From Nitrospira sp. (lineage in GTDB: Bacteria; Nitrospirota; Nitrospiria; Nitrospirales; Nitrospiraceae): a stretch of DNA of 10,000 nt. The stretch spans positions 1-10,000 of the forward strand of contig JAIWOH010000093.1 of assembly GCA_020216985.1 (NCBI GenBank), in the 5' to 3' direction. The notes under the pieces are model-generated. The model did not search any database, was not told the origin of the DNA, and saw only the letters and a list, made by a program, of their open reading frames with translations. Positions 1 through 6,518 of the stretch are shown here, piece by piece. How positions within the stretch are numbered: the first letter of the stretch is position 1; each line of letters opens with the position of its first letter. The translations under genes and the position numbers were made by a program.

Positions 1-1337
1 CGTGGTGGTTTCTTGTCGTTCTGGGCGTTCTGGTGGCGTTTCATGAGCTCGGCCACTTCCTAGCGGCCCGGTGGGTCGGAGTGAAGGTGCTCAAATTCTC
101 GCTCGGCTTCGGCCCCAAATTATTCGGCCGCCAAGTCGGCGAGACGGAGTATCTGCTGTCCGCCATTCCGCTGGGCGGCTACGTCAAATTGTTCGGAGAA
201 GAAGAGACGGAAGCAACCACCAACGAAGACCGGCGACGATCATTCGCCCACCAAAGCCTCGGGGGGAAGATCCTCATCGTGGCGGCCGGCCCCGGCTTCA
301 ATTTCATCCTGGCCTATTTGATCTTTGCCGGCTGGCTGGCGACGGGGTCGCCTTTGTTCGTCCCCACGTTTCGCGATCTGAGCGCCGACATCGAGGCCCT
401 CGTTCCCACGTCGCCGGCCGCGAAGGCGGGAATGGAAGTCGGCGATCGAGTCGTCAAGGTCAACGGAAAAGATATTTCGACCAAAAGCGAATTGCTGGAT
501 GCCGTCGCGAAAAGCAACGGCGAATCCCTCACGCTTGAAATCAATCGAGACGGCCGGATGAAAACCCTGACCGTCGCACCGGTGCCGGTTTCGGGAGCCG
601 CGGCGGACGGAGAGGAATCGGTCTATACGATCGGCGTCGAAGAAATTCCTCCGCTTGTCACGGCCGTGATGCACGGATCGCCCGCCTCGGCGGCCGGATT
701 CCAACCCGGCGATCGGGTCGTAACCATCGAAGGACAACCCATTTATACCTGGTCCCAGATGACCGCCCTGGTCAAGGAACATCCGGACCGACCGTTGCGC
801 GTGGAGGTGCTCCGCAACGGACAGCGGGTCGCGCTTACGGTCACGCCATCGGTCGAAAAGGTAACAGTGGGAGGCCAGACCGTTGAAATCGGCAAAATCG
901 GCATCTCCGGCCCGGGCCGGTCGTTGATGCGGTCGGACAATCTGTTTGAAGCCCTGTACCACGGCTTGGACGCGACGTGGGGCTGGACCGAGCTGACGAC
1001 GGTCGGCCTGTACAAAATGGTCGTGGGGGACATTTCGAGCAAGAACATCGGAGGTCCCCTGACGATCGCCAACATTTCCGGGGAAGCCGCGTCGCAAGGC
1101 GCATCCAGCGTCGTCTTCCTCATCGCCATTTTGAGCATCAACCTCGGCGTGCTGAACCTGCTGCCGATCCCGATTCTGGACGGAGGCCACCTGCTCTTCT
1201 TTCTGATCGAGGGCATTCTCCGCAAACCGCTGGGCGACCGTCAGCGGGAGGTCGCCCAGCAGGTGGGACTGGTTCTGTTGGTCGGCGTCATGATCTTCGC
1301 GTTTTGGAACGATTTGGAACGGATCTTTGCCCGCTAA
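1..1337 (+). CDS. rseP: RIP metalloprotease RseP (site-2 protease), 5' partial
   Basis: This is an intramembrane zinc metalloprotease of the inner membrane. The family cleaves membrane-bound anti-sigma factors (RseA in E. coli) and clears signal-peptide remnants. The frame is open from base 3, where it reads WWFLVVLGVLVAF, so the true start lies upstream. The GTG at 33 is internal to the first membrane helix. Numbering from the first visible codon, the zinc motif HELGH is at residues 14-18. A GG-rich membrane-associated loop follows at about 42-62 and a GPGFN motif at 96-100. Two PDZ domains lie at about 127-195 and 213-285. The C-terminal NLLPIPILDGGH (residues 385-396) carries the conserved Asn and the Asp that is the third zinc ligand. 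A final membrane helix ends near residue 436. All catalytic elements are intact. proS follows 6 bp after the stop, which suggests co-transcription. Identification is very secure. Confidence 0.97.
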   Translation, partial: WWFLVVLGVLVAFHELGHFLAARWVGVKVLKFSLGFGPKLFGRQVGETEYLLSAIPLGGYVKLFGEEETEATTNEDRRRSFAHQSLGGKILIVAAGPGFNFILAYLIFAGWLATGSPLFVPTFRDLSADIEALVPTSPAAKAGMEVGDRVVKVNGKDISTKSELLDAVAKSNGESLTLEINRDGRMKTLTVAPVPVSGAAADGEESVYTIGVEEIPPLVTAVMHGSPASAAGFQPGDRVVTIEGQPIYTWSQMTALVKEHPDRPLRVEVLRNGQRVALTVTPSVEKVTVGGQTVEIGKIGISGPGRSLMRSDNLFEALYHGLDATWGWTELTTVGLYKMVVGDISSKNIGGPLTIANISGEAASQGASSVVFLIAILSINLGVLNLLPIPILDGGHLLFFLIEGILRKPLGDRQREVAQQVGLVLLVGVMIFAFWNDLERIFAR

Positions 1338-1343
1338 GTTCGC

Positions 1344-3077
1344 ATGAAAACCTCTCAACTCCTCATCCCCACCCTGCGGGAAGACCCCGGCGAAGCGGAA
1401 ACCGTCAGTCACCGGCTGATGCTCCGGGCGGGGTTGATTCGTAAGACGGCCGCCGGTATTTACACGTACCTTCCCCTGGGGCTGCGGGTGATCCGAAAAA
1501 TCGAAGGCATTATTCGCGAGGAGATGAATCGCGCGGGGGCGCAGGAATTGCTGATGCCCATCGCCTCTCCGGCCGAATTGTGGAAGGAGACCGGCCGCTG
1601 GGACCATTACGGCAAGGAATTGCTTCGGTTCAAAGACCGTCATGACCGAGATTTCTGTCTCGGCCCCACGCACGAAGAAGTCATCACCGATCTGTTCAGG
1701 CGCGAGGTGCGCTCGTATCGGCAACTGCCCCTCAACTTTTACCAAATCCAGACGAAATTTCGTGATGAGATACGCCCTCGCTTCGGACTGATGCGAGGCC
1801 GGGAATTCATCATGAAAGACGCCTATAGCTTTGACGCCGACGAGATTGGCGCGCAGGCGAGCTATCAAAAAATGTACGACGCCTACACCAGAATTTTTAC
1901 CCGATGCGGCTTGACCTTTCGCGCGGTCGAGGCCGACACCGGATTGATCGGAGGAGACGTTTCGCATGAATTCATGGTCTTGGCCGCCACCGGCGAGGCG
2001 ACCGTGGCGTACACCGAAGGAGGATCATACGCGGCCAATCTCGAACGGGCGGAAATTTTGCCTCCTACCGACGCCGATGACGCTCCGTTTCAACCGCTGA
2101 CGACCGTATCGACCCCCCGATGCAGAACAGTGGAAGAAGTCACGTCCTTTCTACACGTTCTCCCGCGACAATTGGTCAAGACGCTCATCTACAAGGCAGC
2201 GAACGAGCCGGTCGCCGTCCTTATCCGAGGGGATCACGAGCTGAACGAGGTGAAGCTGGCCCGTCTCTTACACGTGATGGACGTTCAGTTGGCCGACCCC
2301 GAGACCGTCTTACGCCTCACGAGCGCCCCCGTCGGGTTCGCCGGCCCCATCGGTCTCTCCGGCGTCCGCATCTTGGCGGACCACGCGATCGCAGGCATGC
2401 GAAACGTCGTGGTCGGCGGGAACCGAGAGGACACGCACTACGTCAACGCCAATTTGCATCGCGACTTCACGGTCGATCGTTTCGCCGACCTTCGGAACGC
2501 GCAGGCGGGCGACCCCTCGCCTCGCGGAGACGGCCCTTTGGTCCTAGCGAAGGGCATTGAAGTGGGCCAAGTCTTCCTCCTCGGGACAAAGTACAGCAAG
2601 AGCATGAACGCCACGGTTCTCGACGATCAAGGCAAGGAGCGTTTTGCCGTCATGGGCTGCTACGGGATCGGCGTCGGACGAACCGCCGCGGCCGCCATTG
2701 AGCAGAACCACGACGAAAAGGGCATCATCTGGCCGTTTCCGATCGCCCCTTTTCACGTCCATCTGCTGCCGGTCACACAATCGAGCAAGACAGCCGAAGC
2801 CACCGCCCGTCTCTACGAGACATTGCAGGAGGGAGGGTTCGAAGTCCTTTGGGACGATCGAGACGAGCGCGCCGGCGTCAAGTTCAATGACGCCGACCTC
2901 ATCGGAGCTCCTTTTCAAATCGTGGTCGGGGACAAGGGGCTTGCCGACGGCATCGTTGAAGTCAAAATCCGACGGACCGGAGCGAAATCGCGCGTCCGTC
3001 CATCGGATATTCTGACTCATCTCGGCAAAGCCGCTCCGGACAAAGCTGCTCCCGAATCGACCCGGCCGCACTCGTAA
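1344..3077 (+). CDS. proS: Prolyl-tRNA synthetase, bacterial type with editing domain
   Basis: This cytoplasmic class II aminoacyl-tRNA synthetase charges tRNA-Pro. The 577 residues match the usual bacterial long form (about 570). The catalytic core has GRWDHYGKELLRF (84-96), CLGPTHEE (105-112), the motif 2 region FRDEIRPRFGLMRGREF (139-155) and motif 3 GIGVGR (441-446). The inserted editing domain (INS, which hydrolyses mischarged Ala-tRNA-Pro) spans about 225-400. It includes QLVKT with Lys279, the position of the editing lysine in the E. coli enzyme, and the GPIGLSG and NVVVGGN segments. The anticodon-binding domain starts near 465 and contains DDRDERAGVKFNDADLIGAP. A short Ala/Pro-rich tail (about 562-577) lies outside the conserved fold. 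The ATG is 6 bp after the rseP stop and lacks a strong Shine-Dalgarno, so translation is probably coupled to rseP. No convincing terminator follows. Confidence 0.97.
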   Translation: MKTSQLLIPTLREDPGEAETVSHRLMLRAGLIRKTAAGIYTYLPLGLRVIRKIEGIIREEMNRAGAQELLMPIASPAELWKETGRWDHYGKELLRFKDRHDRDFCLGPTHEEVITDLFRREVRSYRQLPLNFYQIQTKFRDEIRPRFGLMRGREFIMKDAYSFDADEIGAQASYQKMYDAYTRIFTRCGLTFRAVEADTGLIGGDVSHEFMVLAATGEATVAYTEGGSYAANLERAEILPPTDADDAPFQPLTTVSTPRCRTVEEVTSFLHVLPRQLVKTLIYKAANEPVAVLIRGDHELNEVKLARLLHVMDVQLADPETVLRLTSAPVGFAGPIGLSGVRILADHAIAGMRNVVVGGNREDTHYVNANLHRDFTVDRFADLRNAQAGDPSPRGDGPLVLAKGIEVGQVFLLGTKYSKSMNATVLDDQGKERFAVMGCYGIGVGRTAAAAIEQNHDEKGIIWPFPIAPFHVHLLPVTQSSKTAEATARLYETLQEGGFEVLWDDRDERAGVKFNDADLIGAPFQIVVGDKGLADGIVEVKIRRTGAKSRVRPSDILTHLGKAAPDKAAPESTRPHS

Positions 3078-3097
3078 ATCTTACGCATAAATCTTAC
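3075..3097 (+). repeat. Two tandem copies of TAAATCTTAC, 13-bp period
   Basis: The 10-mer TAAATCTTAC occurs at 3075-3084 and again at 3088-3097, separated by GCA. The first copy overlaps the proS stop codon. The spacing is about 1.25 helical turns. It may be chance or a weak binding site; no function is assigned. Confidence 0.5.
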
Positions 3098-3170
3098 AAT
3101 TGACGGACGCTTGCCGTTTCCCGCCTTTTTCTCCGTCGCTCTATTGTAATCGAGTAAAATCCCCTTTTTC

Positions 3171-3198
3171 TTGCCTTCCTTGGCTCGTCCGCTAGACT
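3171..3198 (+). promoter_or_regulatory. Weak candidate sigma70-type promoter for the GAF-ATPase gene
   Basis: TTGCCT (3171-3176) and TAGACT (3193-3198) are 16 bp apart, each matching 4 of 6 consensus positions. This would give a 5' leader of about 110 nt before the ATG at 3315. A better isolated -10-like box, TAAAAT at 3155-3160, lacks a matching -35. The gap follows a complete operon end and precedes a gene of a different class, so some promoter is expected here, but this assignment is tentative. Confidence 0.25.
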
Positions 3199-3298
3199 AA
3201 GTTTCAACTACTCGGCGAGCAATCGCCTCAATACACACATCGGTCGTTTTTTCGCCAACCGTTTGCGTCACCTGCCGGACAGGCGATCAACCGGTTCC

Positions 3299-3304
3299 GA
3301 GGAG
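3299..3304 (+). promoter_or_regulatory. Ribosome binding site of the GAF-ATPase gene
   Basis: GAGGAG lies 10 bases before the ATG at 3315. It supports that start over the in-frame ATG at 3330, which would have no comparable site. Confidence 0.55.
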
Positions 3305-3314
3305 CATCGCGGGA

Positions 3315-5624
3315 ATGAACGTCAAACCGATGACGCAGACGCTTCGGGAACTCAACCTTAAAATCGAACAGGCCGAGCAGGTCAATCGAATCATCAAGCA
3401 GATTCAGTGCGCCACCAACCTCGACCAGATCGTTCTTGATCTCCACCACGACATTCTCAGCCTGTTCGACGCACAGGATTTGACGCTGTTCGCGGTCGAC
3501 GCGGACAAAAAGGAAATTTTCTTCAAAATCCCTCAAGTCGACAGCGTCGAAGAATTCCGCATTCCCATCACCGAGCAGAGCCTGGCCGGGTTCTGCGCGA
3601 AATACCTCCGTCCCGTCAACGTGGCCGACGCCTATAACGCCGCAGAGTTGCGGAGCATCCATCCCGCTTTGCTCCACGACAGCACCTACGACAAGCGGAC
3701 AGGCTTCAAAACCAAACAGGTACTGACTTATCCGATCGTCGCCGACAACAAATACCTCATGGGCGTGATCCAGCTCTTGAACAAGAAAACCGGCTCGCGC
3801 TTCACGAGAAAGGACGAAGAGTCCGTCGCCGAAATCGCCAAGGCGCTCGGCACCGCCTTCTACAATCTGAAAAACACGGCGAAGAAAAATCCCACGCGCT
3901 TCGATCTGTTGCTCAACGGCAATCGTCTGACGCAAACCGATCTCGACAACGCGATCGCCGAATCACGCAAAGGCGTCAACGATCTGGAGACGATTCTGCT
4001 CGAAAAGTACAAGATCCCCAAATCGGAGCTCGGCAAGTCGCTGGCGCAGTTTTACAAGTGTCCTTACATCGAATACAGCGAGCGCACCATCATCGATGTC
4101 GAGCTCCTTAAAAACCTCAATCTTGACTACTTAAAAAAGAATCACTGGATCCCCCTCCGGCGGGACCGCACTTCGATCGAAATCCTGACCGACGATCCCG
4201 GCGACTTAGATCGGGTTCAGGACATCAAACGAACGTTCCCCGGACTCAACATCCGGTTCGCCGTCGGCTTACGACGCGACATCGCCCAATTCCTAGCCGC
4301 AGGGCAAGGAGACGGAGGAGGCCGCAAGCTGGATGAAAGCGTCTCCGACATTCTCGGCGAGCTCGTCACCGAGGCGCAAGCCGAAGCCATGGAAGAAGCG
4401 ACCGCGGGGGGACTCGATGAAAACGACAGCGCCATCGTGCGCCTGGCGAACCAGATCATCGCCGACGCCTACCGGCAAAACGCATCGGACATTCACATCG
4501 AGCCTTATGGAGAAAAGCGCGAGACCGTCGTCCGTTTCCGCGTGGACGGCGAATGTTTCGAGTACATGAAAATTCCTCAGAGTTACCGGCGCGCCATCGT
4601 CTCGCGGATCAAAATCATGGCCAGCCTTGACATCGCCGAGCGGCGCAAGCCGCAGGACGGAAAAATCAAGTTCAAATTGTCGGACACGAAGGAAATCGAA
4701 CTCCGCGTCGCGACCATCCCCACGGCCGGATACAACGAGGACGTCGTGCTGCGTATCCTCGCCGCAAGCGAACCGCTGCCGCTGGATCAAATGGGGTTTT
4801 CGGAACGCAACCTCAAGGCTCTCAAGGAAATCTCCGAAAAGCCCTACGGGATCATTCTCTGCGTGGGGCCGACCGGATCGGGAAAAACGACCACACTTCA
4901 CTCCGTGCTGGGCCATATCAACACGCCAGACATCAAGATCTGGACCGCCGAAGATCCGGTTGAAATCACGCAATACGGATTGAGGCAAGTTCAAGTTCAA
5001 CCGAAAATCGGCTTCACGTTCGCGGCCGCCATGCGCGCGTTCCTGCGTGCGGACCCGGATGTCATCATGGTCGGAGAAATGCGGGACAAAGAAACGGCCG
5101 ACATGGGCATCGAGGCCTCTCTTACGGGCCATTTGGTGCTCAGCACCTTGCACACGAACAGCGCCGTGGAAACCGTCACCCGCCTGCTCGACATGGGTTG
5201 CGATCCGTTCAGCTTCGCCGATGCCATGCTGGGCGTCTTGGCCCAACGCCTTGCCCGGCGCCTTTGCAAAGACTGCAAAGAACAGTACGTCTGCACGCCG
5301 GAGGAATATGCCGAACTCCGGTCGGGCTATGGGGCGGAGCAATGGGATCGACTCGGAGTCAAAGAGGACAATACGTTTCGCCTGTATCGCGCCAAAGGCT
5401 GCGAGACGTGTAACCGCTCCGGCTTCAGAGGACGTATCGCCCTCCATGAGCTGCTGCTCGGCACCGACGAAATCAAACGCATGATCCAGCGCAGGGCCAC
5501 CACGGAAGAGATGCTCAAGACCGCTCTCGCTCAGGGCATGACGACACTCCTTCAAGACGGCATCCAAAAAGTACTTCAGGGTCAGACCACCTACAAAGAA
5601 GTCAAGGCGGTTGCCATCAAATAG
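3315..5624 (+). CDS. GAF domain-containing GspE/PilB-family secretion/pilus assembly ATPase
   Basis: This is a hexameric AAA-like ATPase family member, which in other bacteria powers type IV pilus extension (PilB) or type II secretion (GspE) from the cytoplasmic face of the inner membrane. The order of parts is a GAF-type sensor domain at about 25-187, a GspE/MshE N-terminal-like domain at about 193-330 (starting near RFDLLLNGNRLTQTDL), an acidic linker at about 331-370, and the ATPase domain at about 370-769. ATPase motifs are Walker A GPTGSGKTTT (518-527), the Asp box WTAEDPVE (543-550), Walker B DPDVIMVGEMRD (580-591) and the His box GHLVLSTLHTN (605-615). Two CxxC pairs (Cys651/654 and Cys696/699) form the zinc-binding subdomain typical of GspE and PilB. 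The protein is longer than usual (about 500-570) because of the GAF domain. No platform protein, pilin or secretin gene lies within the window, so its machine is unknown. It converges on a PilZ gene. Confidence 0.9.
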   Translation: MNVKPMTQTLRELNLKIEQAEQVNRIIKQIQCATNLDQIVLDLHHDILSLFDAQDLTLFAVDADKKEIFFKIPQVDSVEEFRIPITEQSLAGFCAKYLRPVNVADAYNAAELRSIHPALLHDSTYDKRTGFKTKQVLTYPIVADNKYLMGVIQLLNKKTGSRFTRKDEESVAEIAKALGTAFYNLKNTAKKNPTRFDLLLNGNRLTQTDLDNAIAESRKGVNDLETILLEKYKIPKSELGKSLAQFYKCPYIEYSERTIIDVELLKNLNLDYLKKNHWIPLRRDRTSIEILTDDPGDLDRVQDIKRTFPGLNIRFAVGLRRDIAQFLAAGQGDGGGRKLDESVSDILGELVTEAQAEAMEEATAGGLDENDSAIVRLANQIIADAYRQNASDIHIEPYGEKRETVVRFRVDGECFEYMKIPQSYRRAIVSRIKIMASLDIAERRKPQDGKIKFKLSDTKEIELRVATIPTAGYNEDVVLRILAASEPLPLDQMGFSERNLKALKEISEKPYGIILCVGPTGSGKTTTLHSVLGHINTPDIKIWTAEDPVEITQYGLRQVQVQPKIGFTFAAAMRAFLRADPDVIMVGEMRDKETADMGIEASLTGHLVLSTLHTNSAVETVTRLLDMGCDPFSFADAMLGVLAQRLARRLCKDCKEQYVCTPEEYAELRSGYGAEQWDRLGVKEDNTFRLYRAKGCETCNRSGFRGRIALHELLLGTDEIKRMIQRRATTEEMLKTALAQGMTTLLQDGIQKVLQGQTTYKEVKAVAIK

Positions 5625-5808
5625 ATCCTCCGCACCCCCGAGCAGACGCTCTTCCAAACGACTTTTGAGAATCGAAGAGATCCGACGATCCAAGAAAATG
5701 TCGGGCGAAAGCATCACGTGGTATTGAGAAATGCGACTAGCAGAAACCGCCGCAAGTGAGGCCGGATGACAACGGAACAGTGCGCGGTGAGATCGAAGAG
5801 CCAAAGGG
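5625..5808. other. Convergent intergenic gap between the ATPase and PilZ genes
   Basis: These 184 bases separate the two convergent stop codons. I found no strong hairpin followed by a T tract for either strand; GAGC-agac-GCTC near 5640 is too short to call. The minus strand is open in one frame and encodes a helical-looking stretch (SPDIFLDRRISSILKSRLEE), but that frame runs on antisense through the ATPase gene and has no start signal, so no gene is called. Confidence 0.5.
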
Positions 5809-6210
5809 TCAGGGAACGGACACAGGGAACTGCCGCGAGGAACGGCCCGAAAGCGTCTGAAGACCGGCATCGGCTATCAGCGAACGATCGTCGAACTCGA
5901 TACCATAGGTCTGCGCCCTTCCCCAACGAACGGTCGCAAGCTCGATGATCGTGGGAGAGGTATGATGCGGGAGTTGCAGGCTGAGTGCGATGCGATCACC
6001 GGGCGAGATCGCTGCCTCGGTCATCATTCGGGCGCCCTTTGCCGACATGTCATAGACGACTCCGACGTCGCCTTGTTCGACGGCAAGCCGCCGATTCGGA
6101 CTGACCAACGCAAACAAACATGGAAACGGCGTCGCAAGACGAACGCGACAATGACGGCGTAACCGAGCGAACCGTCGTTCTTTTGCCTTCTCGACATCTA
6201 TTGGTTCCAT
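5809..6210 (-). CDS. PilZ domain protein, likely c-di-GMP receptor
   Basis: This 133-residue soluble protein is made almost entirely of one PilZ domain. Both c-di-GMP motifs are visible: RxxxR as RRHCR (residues 18-22), and (D/N)xSxxG as DMSAKG (54-59). They are followed by the usual beta-barrel pattern GDRIALSLQLP, IIELATVRW and TYGIEFDD. An N-terminal charged segment (VEKAKERRFARL) precedes the domain, and the last 20 or so residues have no recognisable motif. The ATG at 6208-6210 is preceded on its own strand by a purine-rich AAAGAGAG about 8 bases upstream. The domain starts 17 residues in, which fits this start. It is transcribed toward the GAF-ATPase gene and away from the permease gene. 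In other bacteria small single-domain PilZ proteins act on pilus ATPases, flagella or exopolysaccharide synthases. The partner here is unknown; adjacency to a PilB-like ATPase is suggestive only. Confidence 0.85.
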   Translation of the reverse strand: MEPIDVEKAKERRFARLRRHCRVRLATPFPCLFALVSPNRRLAVEQGDVGVVYDMSAKGARMMTEAAISPGDRIALSLQLPHHTSPTIIELATVRWGRAQTYGIEFDDRSLIADAGLQTLSGRSSRQFPVSVP

Positions 6211-6352
6211 CCCGGCATCTCTCTTTCAAATCCCTCTTCGCATCACCTGCCGTCGTGCGCGCTTTTCTTCTTACGACGACCTTTCGAAGTCCAACTGTAT
6301 CTCACAAGCCGCCCTCGGCAAATTATTTTCAACTTTCCCGTCGGTCACCATC

Positions 6353-6371
6353 GCCATGTTTGCCGCATGGC
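6353..6371. repeat. Inverted repeat GCCATG-N7-CATGGC
   Basis: Perfect 6-bp arms at 6353-6358 and 6366-6371 flank TTTGCCG. It is the first of three dyads spaced about 27-28 bp centre to centre. It has no T tract, so it is not an intrinsic terminator. Confidence 0.5.
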
Positions 6372-6379
6372 CCGACGTG

Positions 6380-6401
6380 TCTCGATAACCCGTCATCGAG
6401 A
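6380..6401. repeat. Inverted repeat TCTCGAT-N8-ATCGAGA, operator-like
   Basis: Perfect 7-bp arms at 6380-6386 and 6395-6401 are separated by 8 bases, for 22 bp in total. The size and shape fit a dimeric repressor site or a small hairpin. It lies about 80 bp upstream of the permease -35 element. The regulator is unknown. Confidence 0.5.
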
Positions 6402-6407
6402 GCAGGA

Positions 6408-6422
6408 GATCGATCGGCCGAT
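6408..6422. repeat. Overlapping palindromes GATCGATC and ATCGGCCGAT
   Basis: GATCGATC (6408-6415) overlaps the perfect 10-bp palindrome ATCGGCCGAT (6413-6422). It is the third dyad of the cluster upstream of the permease gene. Its function is unknown and it may be chance. Confidence 0.4.
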
Positions 6423-6483
6423 GGGTCATTAGGCGTAACCGGCCCGCTGAGTCTTTTGTCCCATGACAGCGAACACATGAACT

Positions 6484-6512
6484 TTCACCCTCTAAAAACT
6501 TTATGAGATAAT
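6484..6512 (+). promoter_or_regulatory. Extended -10 sigma70-type promoter of the permease gene
   Basis: TTCACC (6484-6489) and GATAAT (6507-6512) are 17 bp apart. A TG dinucleotide at 6504-6505, one base before the -10, gives an extended -10. The -10 matches 5 of 6 consensus positions and the -35 matches 4 of 6. A start point about 7 bases after the -10 falls at or next to the A of the ATG at 6519. There is no Shine-Dalgarno between, so the mRNA may be leaderless. Confidence 0.55.
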
Positions 6513-6518
6513 GTTTTT

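Larger units (their letters stand above)
6211..6518. other. Divergent intergenic region with three dyads and a promoter
   Basis: This 308-bp stretch separates the divergent PilZ and permease genes. It holds the PilZ leader, three dyad-symmetric elements between 6353 and 6422, and the permease promoter next to 6519. A plus-strand open frame of 128 codons covers much of it but has low-complexity Ser/Arg/Pro composition, overlaps the PilZ gene and has no ribosome site. I do not call it a gene. No convincing promoter was found for the PilZ gene. Confidence 0.6.

Noticed and set aside
240..1967. A 575-codon open frame on the minus strand across rseP and proS
   Set aside because: It lies antisense to two unmistakable conserved genes and its product is Arg/Gln/His-rich with no known motif. 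It is a codon-bias shadow of GC-rich genes.
2510..2550. Missing Cys pair (DPSPRGDG instead of a CxxC-like segment) before RGIEVG-like motif in proS
   Set aside because: From memory, E. coli-type prolyl-tRNA synthetases also lack these cysteines, so it is not unusual.
3103..3125. Possible intrinsic terminator after proS (ACGG-N7-CCGT followed by T-rich sequence)
   Set aside because: The stem is only 4-5 bp and the T run does not follow it directly, so it is too weak to call.
4293..5870. A 525-codon minus-strand open frame across the ATPase gene and the downstream gap
   Set aside because: Most of it is antisense to conserved ATPase motifs and its first part overlaps the PilZ gene in another frame. 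No ribosome site or recognisable domain was seen.
6120..6506. A 128-codon plus-strand open frame between the PilZ and permease genes
   Set aside because: It overlaps the start of the PilZ gene, has Ser/Arg/Pro-rich low-complexity composition and no ribosome site, and runs through the dyads and into the permease promoter.
6211..6518. c-di-AMP (ydaO-type) riboswitch upstream of the KimA-like gene, as in Bacillus
   Set aside because: The best promoter sits against the ATG and leaves no leader, and I do not recognise the riboswitch core sequence. A covariance-model search would settle it.
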